From: Polyangiaceae bacterium
Lineage (GTDB): Bacteria > Myxococcota_A > Polyangia > Polyangiales > Polyangiaceae
Length of the DNA: 55,067 bases
Reading direction: 5' to 3'
Assembly (NCBI GenBank): GCA_013214025.1
Contig: JABSRN010000109.1
Coordinates: 1-55,067 of the forward strand
The translations under genes and the position numbers were made by a program. Below, piece after piece: positions 34,950 through 43,568 of this stretch. The notes under the pieces were generated by a model, which searched no databases, was not told where the DNA came from, and saw only the letters and a program-made list of their open reading frames with translations. The number at the start of each line of letters is the position of its first letter. The first letter of the stretch is position 1.

Positions 34950-35663
34950 ATGACTCGAAGCTATCGCACTCAATCCCCTGTGGCTTACTCGCTGCTGACT
35001 CTTGTGCTCGCCTGTGGCAACGCCAGTCCGGATAACCTATTCGCCAACGGCCTCGGCGGCGGGGCGGACACTGGCGTGGGGGACACTGGCGGCATCGAGA
35101 CACTCAGCACGACGACCGGGGGAACGTCCACCGGCGGGACATTGGCTCGAGACGCGTCCGATGGTGGAAGGTCAAGCGGCGGAACTTCGACCGGAGGTGC
35201 CGCAGGTGGGTCAGGCGGCGCCGTCGAGCCGTGGTCTCTACCGACGCAATCGAACCCAGAGCGCCCCGACCTATACGACGAGGGCGCATGTATCAACGAG
35301 GTAGATCTCGCGATTGATTGCGGCTTCGATGATAAATCGAACGAGTGCGGCAAACCCACGATGCCGCTGCGGGATTCTTGCGTAAATCTCAGTACGGCAC
35401 CGCTCACTGCCGAGGTAGACGAAAGCTGTGTGGCGGAGTGCCTGCAGACGGAGCTGCCCACTGGTTCGTCACCCTGTATCGCTTGTTACGCGACGCTGAT
35501 GAAATGCGCGTCCATCGAGTGCAAGAGCGAGTGTGTCTTCAATGGCGCGAGCATCGAATGCCGGCAGTGTGTTCATAACAAGTGCGGCTCCGGCGAAGGC
35601 AACTTCGTCGACTGTTCTGGGCGCAGTACGGATCCGGCTGTTAACTTCTGCAAAGTGGAGTAG
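34950..35663 (+). CDS. Cys-rich lipoprotein
   Basis: 237 residues. Signal SPVAYSLLTLVLAC with lipobox VLAC. A Gly/Ser/Thr linker extends to about residue 100. The C-terminal domain has fifteen or so Cys, with motifs ESCVAECLQTELP, SSPCIACYATLMKCASIECK and CRQCVHNKCGSG, typical of a compact disulfide-rich module. No recognised enzyme motif. It is similar in architecture to the protein at 22678 and to the broken gene at 51105, but not obviously homologous. Confidence 0.7.
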   Translation: MTRSYRTQSPVAYSLLTLVLACGNASPDNLFANGLGGGADTGVGDTGGIETLSTTTGGTSTGGTLARDASDGGRSSGGTSTGGAAGGSGGAVEPWSLPTQSNPERPDLYDEGACINEVDLAIDCGFDDKSNECGKPTMPLRDSCVNLSTAPLTAEVDESCVAECLQTELPTGSSPCIACYATLMKCASIECKSECVFNGASIECRQCVHNKCGSGEGNFVDCSGRSTDPAVNFCKVE

Positions 35664-35712
35664 CCGGATGCTGTCGGCCTGAGGCGCTGAGTGGTTGAGC
35701 GGAGGGCTCGGC

Positions 35713-36281
35713 TCAGTCGTCCGTGAGCCGAGCCGGTTTGGGGGCGATGCCGTACTCGGCCCGCAGTTCGTCGATGTCGCGTGTCATCACGGTCCAGGGA
35801 TCCCACTTGTCCGTCAGATCGATGGTCATGGCGGCGCCGCAGGCGATCGCTTGTAACATCGTATCGGGATTGAAGTAGCCGGACTCTGCCTTGGCCAGGG
35901 CGCCGATGCGAATGCCCAGGTGGAACTGCATGAGCCCGCAGAACATCCAGGTAAAAGGATCGGCCTTGCGGTCGCCAGCGTGAAAACCGATGACCTGCAT
36001 CTCGCCTGCGGGATCGGTGCCGTGCCGCCCAAAGTGTGAGTCAGATCGTGCAGGATGATTGGCTCTGGCGGGCCTCCGCGCTCTCCCGGGAACTGAAAGT
36101 CACTGCCTCGAATGAACTCGAAGTAGCGCTTGCCGAGACTGTTTTCCGGGTAGCCTTCGAGGGCGCGATACTTTTTCGCTAGTTCCGTGTTCTCGACAAT
36201 GCCTGATAGGCTGGCGACGGATTTTATGAGCCAGCCGAATCCGTCGCCCTGGGCCTGCTCTTGGGCATGGGTTTACTGCAT
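35713..36281 (-). pseudogene. Coq4-family-like protein, broken
   Basis: From the ATG at 36281 the frame runs only two codons (Met-Gln) before a TAA, then continues GFGWLIKSVASLSGIVENTE, KKYRALEGYPENSLGKRYFE, IILHDLTHTLG. One base is then lost, and the other phase gives HGTDPAGEMQVIGFHAGDRK, TWMFCGLMQFHLGIRIGALA and AMTIDLTDKWDPW to the stop at 35713. HDxxHxLxGxxxxxxGE, with the Asp and His residues, is the Coq4 signature. An early stop and a frameshift make it non-functional, unless both are sequencing errors. Confidence 0.6.
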
Positions 36282-36475
36282 CTGTTCTCCGTCATGTTGG
36301 GCACAGCGTGATGGTATTGGATTCAACAACAGTGAGTAGGGTCTACCTTTAGGGACAGCCGATAATGGTATAAACATTGGGGTCCACTTCACTCGCCGTG
36401 CTGTCCAAGTTCTATCATCGGGCGACTAAGGAGATCGCGTTTGTACGAACCGAGGCGGGCGGCGATAGAGTCATT

Positions 36476-36955
36476 CTAGACGGCGGCGCCATTCAGCTGC
36501 CGGTGTTCCACGACATCCAGTTCACGGCATACCTTCTCGCGCGCGATCGGAATTCGTCGCAGAGACCGTCGCCGTCGAGGATGCTTCGCCGCGAACTGTC
36601 TTCGAGCATGGCGAGGGCCTCGATGTTCCCGCGCGCTGGGAACAGGTGTTCTCCGATAATAGCGTGAAAGATAACGCAAGCCGCGCTGAATACGTCGCCG
36701 GGGGGGCCTATCAGTGCCTCGTCCTGACGCAGGGTCTCGGGGGCGATGTCGCCGGGTGCACCTGCCAGTATTCGCATAAAGGTGTTCTCGGCTCCAAAGA
36801 GCGGAGATCTTGAACACTTCGTTGTTTCCGACGCCGCAACACAGCACGCTGCGGGGTGAAAGGTTGCGATGAATCACCGACGCGCCGTGCACTGCTTCGA
36901 TGCCTTTGGTTAGGTACTTGATCAAGAGGCCGACACGCGCGGGCTGAAAAGCTCG
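36476..36955 (-). pseudogene. Serine/threonine protein kinase C-lobe remnant
   Basis: First phase: KYLTKGIEAVHGASVIHRNL, then SPRSVL, the catalytic loop HRDLKPxNxL with the catalytic Asp replaced by Asn. One base later the phase changes and LFGAENTFMRILAGAPGDIA runs into APETL (the APE motif) and DVFSAACVIFHAIIGEHLFP (the DxWS-like helix). The DFG Asp is absent too (ISALFG at the shift). No N-lobe is present. It is a decayed kinase, possibly already inactive before the shift. Myxobacteria have large kinase families. Confidence 0.6.
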
Positions 36956-37288
36956 ACCGGCTGTGCTGGCGCTGTAGGCACCATCATGGTTGGAGCCTAC
37001 AGCGAGATCGGGCGCTGCGTGTAACGCACGGACAACACCGCCCCAGCTGGCTATGTACTGTCCTCAGTCCCCTATTTCAGTATGCGTGATTCGAGTGCTC
37101 TCGCAATCGTGCGGGATCGGTTCGCATGAGTGATCCCGTCGTGTTGACGACGACTCCAGCCCACCTGTGGTGGCTCTGGCGGATATGTCATCGACATTCG
37201 CTTCCTTAACCGCGCCTTCCATTAACTAGGAATTTGCTCCTATGCAGGGTATCCGGCCTAGGATTTCGATTCACTGGAGGGTTTGAGT
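36956..37288. other. Gene-free stretch before the mechanosensitive-channel-like gene
   Basis: No gene seen. It holds the region before the start of the gene at 37289, with ribosome binding site CTGGAGGG about 9 bp ahead of that ATG. Confidence 0.35.
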
Positions 37289-38971
37289 ATGTCCGCTGTT
37301 ATCGCGTTGGTGCCGAGTTGGGTGAATATAGGTTGGGTCGAGGATCTAACTGCGACCGCTTACGAGCGTCTACCGACCGCGGGCACGGCCCTCGGAGTGA
37401 TGATTGGTGGCTGGATTCTGGCCTATATCATTCACAAGATCGTTTACGCGGGCCTGAAACGCACGACCATCAGCCGTGGCATGGCCAAGCTCCTGGGTGC
37501 TGGAGTGGACGAGGATAGTGACCACATCGAGCGGGCTGTCTCGAAGATCGTCTACTACATCCTGCTTGCCTTCGTGGCCGTGTGGTTCTTCGATTACCTG
37601 GAGATCGACGCTGTCACGCAACCCGTCGTGACGGTTCTCAACGAGTTTGCCGGCGCTGTACCGAACCTGACCAAAGCGCTGGTCATCGGCTTCATCGGCT
37701 TCTTGTTCGCCACAGGCATTCGCCGGGTTCTGCTCGGGGTCCTCGACAAGATGGGGCTCGAAGCGCGGATGCGAAAGCTTTCCGGCGAGTCTGAAGCCGC
37801 GGGCGACGAGCGGCCTATTGCGGAGACCGTTGCAGGAGCTGCCTACTGGTTCGTGCTCATCGTCGCTGCTATCCCTGTGTTAGAAGCCCTCAAGATCGGA
37901 GCGCTCGCTGAGCCCTTGTCCGCGGCCTTCACCACCGTCACGACCTATCTGCCTAAGATTGCCGGCGCTATCGTGTTGTTGGTGGTCGGCTACACGGTGG
38001 CTCGCATCGTTCGCGCTATAGTGGCGGGCGTGCTGGAGCGTGTTGGACTGGATCGCGCCATGAACCGCGTCGGCTTCGATCGCGTGCTCAAGGAGAGCAC
38101 CATCAGCGGCATCATCGGTAGCATCGTTATGGCCTTCGTGCTGTTGCAGTTCGCTATCAGCGCTGTCGGACGCTTGGAAATCCAAGAGGTGAGCGAGCCA
38201 CTCACCTTGATGCTGGAGAAGGTATACAGCTACTTCCCGAAGCTGCTGGTCGGCACCTTGCTGATGGCCATCGGCGTGATGATTGCTCGCGTCACGTCGA
38301 ACGTCGCATCCCGGCTGCTCGCGGCCATGGGTTTTAACACGCTGCTCGTTCACATCGGTGTCTTCAAGACGGTGTCCAAAGAGAGCAAACAGCAAGAGCT
38401 GGACTGGAAGAAGGCGATCCGCGAGAAGATGCGTCCGAGCGATGCGCCAGGAGCGAGCGAGGCGAGCGAGGCCGACAGCTCGTCGGATCTGCTGCGAGAC
38501 CGCGAGTCGGACCAAATTCAGACGCCCGCTGACGTTGGCGGTCTGATTATCGGCGCGGTTGTCGTGTTGTTATTCTTGCAGCAGGTGTTGAAAACGCTGG
38601 AACTGCACGGTCTTGCCGGAATGCTCGACGGCTTGCTGGCGTTCCTGCCAAGCGTACTGGTCGCGGCTGTACTCATCGGCGCGGGACTCTGGTCCGCCGG
38701 TTGGGCACGCAAACGAGTGGACGAGCTCACCCATGGCAACGAGGACCGCGTCGCTCGCTCCCTCGGCAGCTTTGCCTACGCTGGCACTGTTGGGGTCAGC
38801 ATCATGATGGCCCTGCAGCAGGTAGGGGTGGCTAATCAGCTCATCGGTATCGCGTTCGGCTTGGTACTGGGCTCCGTATGCCTAGCGCTCTCCTTGGCCT
38901 TCGGCCTCGGCGGTCGCGACGTCGCCGGTCGTATCCTCCAGAAGGAATACGAGCGCCAGAAGCGCCGCTAG
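37289..38971 (+). CDS. Multi-helix mechanosensitive-ion-channel-like protein (conserved TM helix repeats)
   Basis: 560 residues from ATG 37289; CTGGAGGG sits ahead of it, so the TTG at 37283 is not needed. About eight to ten hydrophobic helices, in repeating units containing GVMIGGWILAYIIHKIV, KALVIGFIGFLFATGIRRVL, KIAGAIVLLVVGYTVARIVR, KLLVGTLLMAIGVMIARV and SVLVAAVLIGAGLWSAGWAR, the 'conserved TM helix' repeat of CmpX-like proteins. The end LALSLAFGLGGRDVAGRIL carries the FGLGGRDVA signature. A charged cytoplasmic loop of about 75 residues (SKESKQQELDWKK to SDQIQ) splits the two halves. Likely an osmotic or membrane-stress channel or regulator. Confidence 0.8.
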   Translation: MSAVIALVPSWVNIGWVEDLTATAYERLPTAGTALGVMIGGWILAYIIHKIVYAGLKRTTISRGMAKLLGAGVDEDSDHIERAVSKIVYYILLAFVAVWFFDYLEIDAVTQPVVTVLNEFAGAVPNLTKALVIGFIGFLFATGIRRVLLGVLDKMGLEARMRKLSGESEAAGDERPIAETVAGAAYWFVLIVAAIPVLEALKIGALAEPLSAAFTTVTTYLPKIAGAIVLLVVGYTVARIVRAIVAGVLERVGLDRAMNRVGFDRVLKESTISGIIGSIVMAFVLLQFAISAVGRLEIQEVSEPLTLMLEKVYSYFPKLLVGTLLMAIGVMIARVTSNVASRLLAAMGFNTLLVHIGVFKTVSKESKQQELDWKKAIREKMRPSDAPGASEASEADSSSDLLRDRESDQIQTPADVGGLIIGAVVVLLFLQQVLKTLELHGLAGMLDGLLAFLPSVLVAAVLIGAGLWSAGWARKRVDELTHGNEDRVARSLGSFAYAGTVGVSIMMALQQVGVANQLIGIAFGLVLGSVCLALSLAFGLGGRDVAGRILQKEYERQKRR

Positions 38972-39004
38972 AACGGCGTTTGCCCTCGTGCTAGACCAGC
39001 ATCG

Positions 39005-39325
39005 ATGGCAATAACTACTGTGCTGAAGGCGCTTGGCGCCGCCGCTATCGGCCTGGGAGTTGGACTGATAGTGGCCGTAGGGGTTGGCGTGCGTCCGGCA
39101 TCGGCGTGCGATTGCCCGACGCTGGGCTAGGGATTGACACTGGTGGGCGTTGAGGTTTGGCGAGGTGTGTCGGATGGCGGTGCCGTGGACAGTGGCGCAT
39201 CGGACCGTGCCCTCGGGGATGTCGAGCATATCCGCTACTGGGGTGCGGGGGCGGAGCTCTCAGGAGGTGAGGATGTTACGCCTGTGTTGTTCAGTGAGCC
39301 GTGGGTGCGGATGAGCATGGGGTAA
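39005..39325 (+). pseudogene. Broken tandem copy of the small secreted protein gene at 39597
   Basis: From ATG 39005 a signal-like start (KALGAAAIGLGVGLIVAVGV, then ASACDCPTLG) runs to an in-frame TAG at 39128. The same phase continues GLTLVGVEVWRGVSDGGAVD, then SGASDR and RYWGAGAELSGG to 39325. The next gene has SACECG, VDVDSGASA and YWGDGADLTEQ at the matching places, so the two are duplicates. The TAG makes this copy a short secreted peptide at most. Confidence 0.55.
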
Positions 39326-39596
39326 CGATGAATGTTGTTCGTGGCTCGCTTTTTTGCCGGACTGCTCGGAAGTCTGGTTGTCGCCCTGGACTCGAGTGCG
39401 TTCGGAAGTCAGCCCTTGTAAAAGATATTGAGCTGGCCCCATGCGATGTCTTGCGGGTCTGGATGAAACTCGGCAACAGTACGTAAGGGAATTTTTCGCT
39501 AGTCGCTACCGATCCGTCATCACACATGGCCAGCGGTGCTAAAGTTACGAACCTACGTGTACGCTGAATCGTAAATCCCGTAAGCCGCTCAGGTTT

Positions 39597-39890
39597 TTGA
39601 AGCTCCTCGGTGGGGCGTTGTTCGGATTGGGGGTCGGCTTGCTGCCCGCAACTGCGTTGGGCGTGTCCCCAGCGTCGGCTTGTGAGTGTGGACGCAACAG
39701 ATGGATTCTAAGTCGAGTCGATGTGGACAGTGGGGCATCGGCAGTTGACCTTTCTCAGTACTGGGGCGACGGCGCGGATTTGACGGAACAGATCGAAGGC
39801 GCGATGATACTTTGGCACTACGAACCTTCGCTTGAACGTGAGCAAGAAGGGCCGTGGGGTCACTCGGTTCGCGTCTTGGTGAAGCCATGA
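39597..39890 (+). CDS. Small secreted protein
   Basis: 97 residues from a TTG start. MKLLGGALFGLGVGLLPATA is a signal peptide; ASACECG marks the mature start. The rest includes ILSRVDVDSGASAVDLSQYW, GDGADLTEQIEGAM and a charged end VLVKP. No known domain. It is the intact partner of the broken copy at 39005 and overlaps the next lipoprotein by 4 bp (ATGA), so the two are probably made together. Confidence 0.6.
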   Translation: MKLLGGALFGLGVGLLPATALGVSPASACECGRNRWILSRVDVDSGASAVDLSQYWGDGADLTEQIEGAMILWHYEPSLEREQEGPWGHSVRVLVKP

Positions 39891-40171
39891 CTGGCATCGT
39901 GCGCTACGCGTTTGTCGTCGGATTCATGGTCGGGCTGGCTCCCGTTCTTGGAGCATGCGACGGCACGCTCTGGAGTTGCCCGCCCGTACCCGCAGAGCCG
40001 CCTCAAGGTGACTTTGAAATGGCAGAAGTGGACTATTACGATGCGGATGGTAGCGGCGTGTATACCGATATCCCGGTTGCTCACCTGGGCGGGACTGTCA
40101 CGGTCACGGGTAATCAGGTTGTGTTCTCTTATCTAGGTGGCGCGGACCGGATCACCGTGACGTACGAATGA
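39887..40171 (+). CDS. Small lipoprotein
   Basis: 94 residues from ATG 39887, which overlaps the previous stop. Signal GFMVGLAPVLGAC with lipobox LGAC. The mature part, SCPPVPAEPPQGDFEMAEVD followed by TDIPVAHLGGTVTVTGNQVVFSY, is a small beta-rich domain with an acidic turn. No family recognised. Translationally coupled to the secreted protein before it. Confidence 0.62.
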   Translation: MTGIVRYAFVVGFMVGLAPVLGACDGTLWSCPPVPAEPPQGDFEMAEVDYYDADGSGVYTDIPVAHLGGTVTVTGNQVVFSYLGGADRITVTYE

Positions 40172-40190
40172 TTGAGACCGCTAAGACCTT

Positions 40191-41027
40191 CCAGAGTCTA
40201 TTTGGGCCGTTCCCCCGAGTATCGCGATGCTCGCGATGAGCAGGCGCTGACTCGCGCTCTCCGCCATGAATATCACGCTGCTGACCGGACGGGATGACCG
40301 GCACCGTGAGCTGAGCGAACGCCGCTGTAGAGGCGCGTAACTTGGGCAATACGGCGTACCAGAACGCGTAGCCCACCCCGGACGTGAGCGATCCGGCCAG
40401 AGCTGCCAGTGCGATACCGGAATCGCTGAGTAGTCGAGCGTGGGGCGTTATCAGCGTTATCAGCGTTATCAGCGTTACCGCTGCCGCCGCGACTGCGGCC
40501 AACACGAAGTTGCTCGCGGTGTTGCGAAGGCCGTCTCGTGATTCTCTGTCGAGAGCTGAGTAATAACCCCAGGAGACTCCCGCCACCATCATGAATAGCG
40601 ACTCGAACACAGGTGGCGCGCTCGCTCCGGGCAACAGCAGAGCGAGCAGTCCCAGCACGGCGAAGCTGAACCCGATCCACTGCGGACGCGTTATCTTCTC
40701 GCCGCGACGCATCGCCGAGACCAACAGGGTGAGCTGAACGGCAGCGAAGAGCAGTCGCGCGCCGACTCCGGTGTGCGGCTCGCGGTAGGTCCAGGCGAAC
40801 GGGAGCGTCTAGCCGAACAGCGCTAACGCAGACCGCCAATGGCTGTCGAGGCGCGGCAGACCCCGGTCGTGCACCGCTAGAATGCAGGCCAAGGTGAGCG
40901 CTCTAGTCCCGAGTCGCACCGAGGTGAAGCTCACGGCATGAATGGCTCCGGTACCGAGGGGGAGTCGACACCGGATGGCATTTCCGGCGAACGCTGCGCG
41001 CGCCAACAGGGTGAGCAGCAGGGTCAT
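40191..41027 (-). pseudogene. EamA/DMT-family transporter, broken
   Basis: From ATG 41027: MTLLLTLLARAAFAGNAIRC, GAIHAVSFTSVRLGTRALTL, up to an in-frame TAG at 40809-40811. The same phase goes on LPFAWTYREPHTGVGARLLF, ITRPQWIGFSFAVLGLLALL and SGVGYAFWYAVLPKLRASTA. After LTVPVI one base is shifted, and the other phase gives IFMAESASQRLLIASIAILG ending at 40191. These are all DMT/EamA landmarks (FAGNxxxCRLAL, the GYAFWYxxLP helix, LTVPV-xxxFMxESxxxRLLIA). A stop plus a shift argue against a sequencing slip alone. A 9-bp tandem repeat within it adds Leu-Ile-Thr copies. Confidence 0.72.
40447..40473 (-). repeat. 9-bp tandem repeat inside the broken transporter
   Basis: GTTATCAGC is present three times at 40447-40455, 40456-40464 and 40465-40473, followed by GTTACC. 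On the minus strand it encodes Leu-Ile-Thr three times. As the unit is in frame it does not itself break the gene. Confidence 0.6.
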
Positions 41028-41048
41028 GACCGAGTCGAAGGGCGGCGG

Positions 41049-41915
41049 TTACGGCCCTGATGAGGATCCAGATTGCGGAGTAGTTCGAGCTCCGGGGCTG
41101 GGGGAGGGCGCCTCGACCCAGTCCGCCTGGTGCTTCACGACTTCTTCATCGGTTGTGTACACGCTGTACTCGTAGCGGGTGTCGCTCAGGAAGGTCACCG
41201 GGCCCGGATAGTCGCTGAAGGGCCCGCCAACTTTCACGCGCTCGCCCTTCGGGATCGTGGGTCGTTCAATGATCGTCATCGCGCCACCGCCGACGGGCAC
41301 GCGCGCCACATTGCCCTTGATGTCTCGGCACAGGTACCACTTGCCGCCGGGTGAGAGTTTGGGGGAGAGGCAGTCGGCAAAGTGTTCTTCTTTGCCTGTG
41401 TCTAGGTTTTTTCGAACCGTCCGCACGGACACGTCCGGATACTCGGAGAGCTCTCCGCGTAGTAAATACTGATGGTCGGGGGATATCTCCCACGTGACGG
41501 GCCCGTAGGACTCAGCGACGTACGGCTGGCGCCCCTCAGTGAAGATGTGAAACGTCACGTCACACAAATGCCCCCCGCACTCGCTGACGGTTGTGAATAT
41601 CGCTGCGGTGCCGTTAGCGAGGTAGTCCAGGTGACACTCTTCCACCTCGGCTGACGCTTTAACGAGTGTCTTGCAGACGCTCTCGTCCCCCTCCGAATGC
41701 TGCTGGATCAACTCCTGCGCCGCGGGAGGCAACCCTGGCCTCCCGACCGCCGCTTCCGGAGTCGCTTCGACAACCGGCGGTGTCATGGCGCCCTCGTCGG
41801 AAACACTTGGGACGATCGCTAGGGAGGTCGGCGCAACAGCAGGCTCGGGCGCCTGACAAGCAGCGTGTAAACAGCCGGAAAGGCCCAAAATAATAACCGA
41901 GCTATCGCGCATCAA
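41049..41915 (-). CDS. Lipoprotein with possible beta-propeller-like blades
   Basis: 288 residues. The start MMRDSSVIILGLSGCLHAAC offers two lipobox choices (LSGC, HAAC). A linker rich in Pro, Ala and Glu runs to about residue 60. The remainder has strand-rich stretches: VTFHIFTEGRQPYVAES, VTWEISPDHQYLLRG, HFADCLSPKLSPGGKWYL and VARVPVGGGAMTII, which look like WD40/PD40-type blades (sensing or protein binding). Cys pairs suggest disulfides. Family not identified. It lies convergent with nothing and just upstream of a decayed stretch. Confidence 0.65.
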   Translation of the reverse strand: MMRDSSVIILGLSGCLHAACQAPEPAVAPTSLAIVPSVSDEGAMTPPVVEATPEAAVGRPGLPPAAQELIQQHSEGDESVCKTLVKASAEVEECHLDYLANGTAAIFTTVSECGGHLCDVTFHIFTEGRQPYVAESYGPVTWEISPDHQYLLRGELSEYPDVSVRTVRKNLDTGKEEHFADCLSPKLSPGGKWYLCRDIKGNVARVPVGGGAMTIIERPTIPKGERVKVGGPFSDYPGPVTFLSDTRYEYSVYTTDEEVVKHQADWVEAPSPSPGARTTPQSGSSSGP

Positions 41916-42080
41916 CGACCGCGAGCGTAGTGCAGTCTGGCGCCCGCGTCACGACGCTTGAGAGCGAGTGAGCGGTCAAATAGGCTCCCGCCCAAGCGCA
42001 GCGGGTACGGCTTGCGAGCAACGACATCGCTCTAAGCATGGGACCTGCCATGCACGGCGGCTATGCCAGAACGCTCAGCG

Positions 42081-42598
42081 TCAGAGGCGGATGCGTGGAC
42101 CGTCGGACTTTGCCCGGGAGGTCAGGTCGCAGTACATGCTGAAGCCGCAGGACTCAGGTTCTTCGAAGTCGCAGGGATCTCCGAGATCGCCGCAGGTTTG
42201 GGTTGCTTCGCGGCAGAACGTGTTGCGACTGCAGGGTAGCCCATCGGTGCCGCAGCGCTCTCCTTCCGACGCGGTGTCGCACGGATCGATGCAATAGCCG
42301 TCGCTGCAGGTGAGCCCTTGGGCATAGGTCGATTCTCTCCAATCGAGGACTAGCTCGTGAACCGTGCCAGCTTTGCCTATCTGTCGCCGGAAAAAAGGTG
42401 GCAATAGGAGCCGCTGTCACTCACCGGGTAGGCTGAGTCGCAGTCAATCGTGCGCTCAGCTGCCACGGCCGCGCAGGTTCCGTCGTAGTGGAGGGCGAGG
42501 CTCTCGGCTACCGCGATGGCTTCAGTAGGCCCCACGGAGAGCTCCGCGACGCACGCTTCCTTATCGGCATTGTGGCGAGCTGGAGGTAACGGGCGCAT
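42081..42598 (-). pseudogene. Cys-rich protein, broken by a frameshift
   Basis: First phase: CVAELSVGPTEAIAVAESLA, CAAVAAERTIDCDSAYPVSD, SYCHLFSGD. A base later the phase is different: ESTYAQGLTCSDGYCIDPCD, EGERCGTDGLPCSRNTFCRE, TCGDLGDPCDFEE, to the stop at 42081. The spacing of Cys is that of secreted modular Cys-rich proteins. No start codon or signal is visible in front, so the 5' end is also missing. Confidence 0.5.
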
Positions 42599-42936
42599 TT
42601 CGATCGAGACTCGTCAGTGGCGCCAACACTCGATGTGACGGTCGTCACGATGTTATGCGCTGCCAGCCCATGCCCGCCCTCGGCGAGTTCGCGCAGGAGT
42701 GAGACCCCTTCGCGATACCAATCTAGATGAGGACTCCAGGAGAGAACGGTGCCGAGAGACACTCGCGCGTTGGGCTCGCTCTCGCGGACGGGCGACTCAA
42801 GCAGGCTTCTCGCGATGGCCCAGTTTCCACGCTCGACGGCGTCACAAACTTGGACGGAGGTATCCTGGTTCGACATCAGCGACTGGCTAACGGCTTTGGC
42901 GCTCAGCTGCGGCAAGCCTAAGTAGAAGGCTTGCAT
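42508..42936 (-). pseudogene. Possible helical-repeat protein fragment
   Basis: 142 residues. SVQVCDAVERGNWAIARSLL and WYREGVSLLRELAEGGHGLA look like Sel1/TPR-like helix pairs. The last 40 residues (SSPWGLLKPSR) lose sense where the Cys-rich remnant takes over. It is likely a remnant of a longer gene; a short real protein cannot be ruled out. Confidence 0.35.
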
Positions 42937-43568
42937 AGAGGTTGGTGGGTGAGGAGAGGCTGTTGACTGGAATTGCCCTTGTCAGGGGGCACCCTTCAGC
43001 TCGACCTTCTTTTCGAGGTTGATGCTGAAACGCGCAGTTCGCGCCGTCACTCCACACCGGGCAGACGGGGTAGCTGACGGAGGCAAGATGAGTGCCTCCG
43101 CTATCACCACACCGCCCCCCCCAAGTTATTGGTCGACAGTCCCCAATGCAACGCATGCGAAGGTCGTGTCGTCCGGATAGTCGAAACGCCGCGCCTCTCT
43201 GGACGGATGTTCGGAGCGCATCAGATTTGATTGAGCGCGTATTCGAGCATTTTGTCTCGGACGTGCCGAAGGAGTTTGACAATTCGTGGCCTGAACGTTG
43301 TTCGTTCCGGATGCTGATGATTACGTTCCATATTTCCCCCACCAACTCGATATTCGGAGTGGATGCTTGCGCCCCGAACGGAGAAGAATGACACCCTGGA
43401 CGCAGGGCGCATGACCCGTCCTGAGCCATATGGTGGGGCATGGGTGAGTCGTTCCGGCGCAGCTTGGCTGCGAAGCAGCGCCCCCGCGGCCTGAGGGTTG
43501 TAGTTCGGAATACTGAGCCTCCCCCAGTTTCGTGGATGTTGCGCCTTGCAGCCAATCGAGGGGGGCAA
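42937..43568. other. Gene-free stretch before the multicopper oxidase end
   Basis: Several long open frames exist on both strands, but none has coherent composition, a start with signal, or a motif. A C8 run lies at about 43114. I see nothing else. Confidence 0.35.

Noticed and set aside
37880-38515. Minus-strand open frame inside the mechanosensitive-channel-like gene
   Set aside because: Antisense to clear membrane helices; Asp/His/Gln-rich as expected from the complement.
40447-40473. 9-bp tandem repeat as the cause of transporter breakage
   Set aside because: The unit is a multiple of three, so it only adds Leu-Ile-Thr; the TAG and the shift elsewhere are the lesions.
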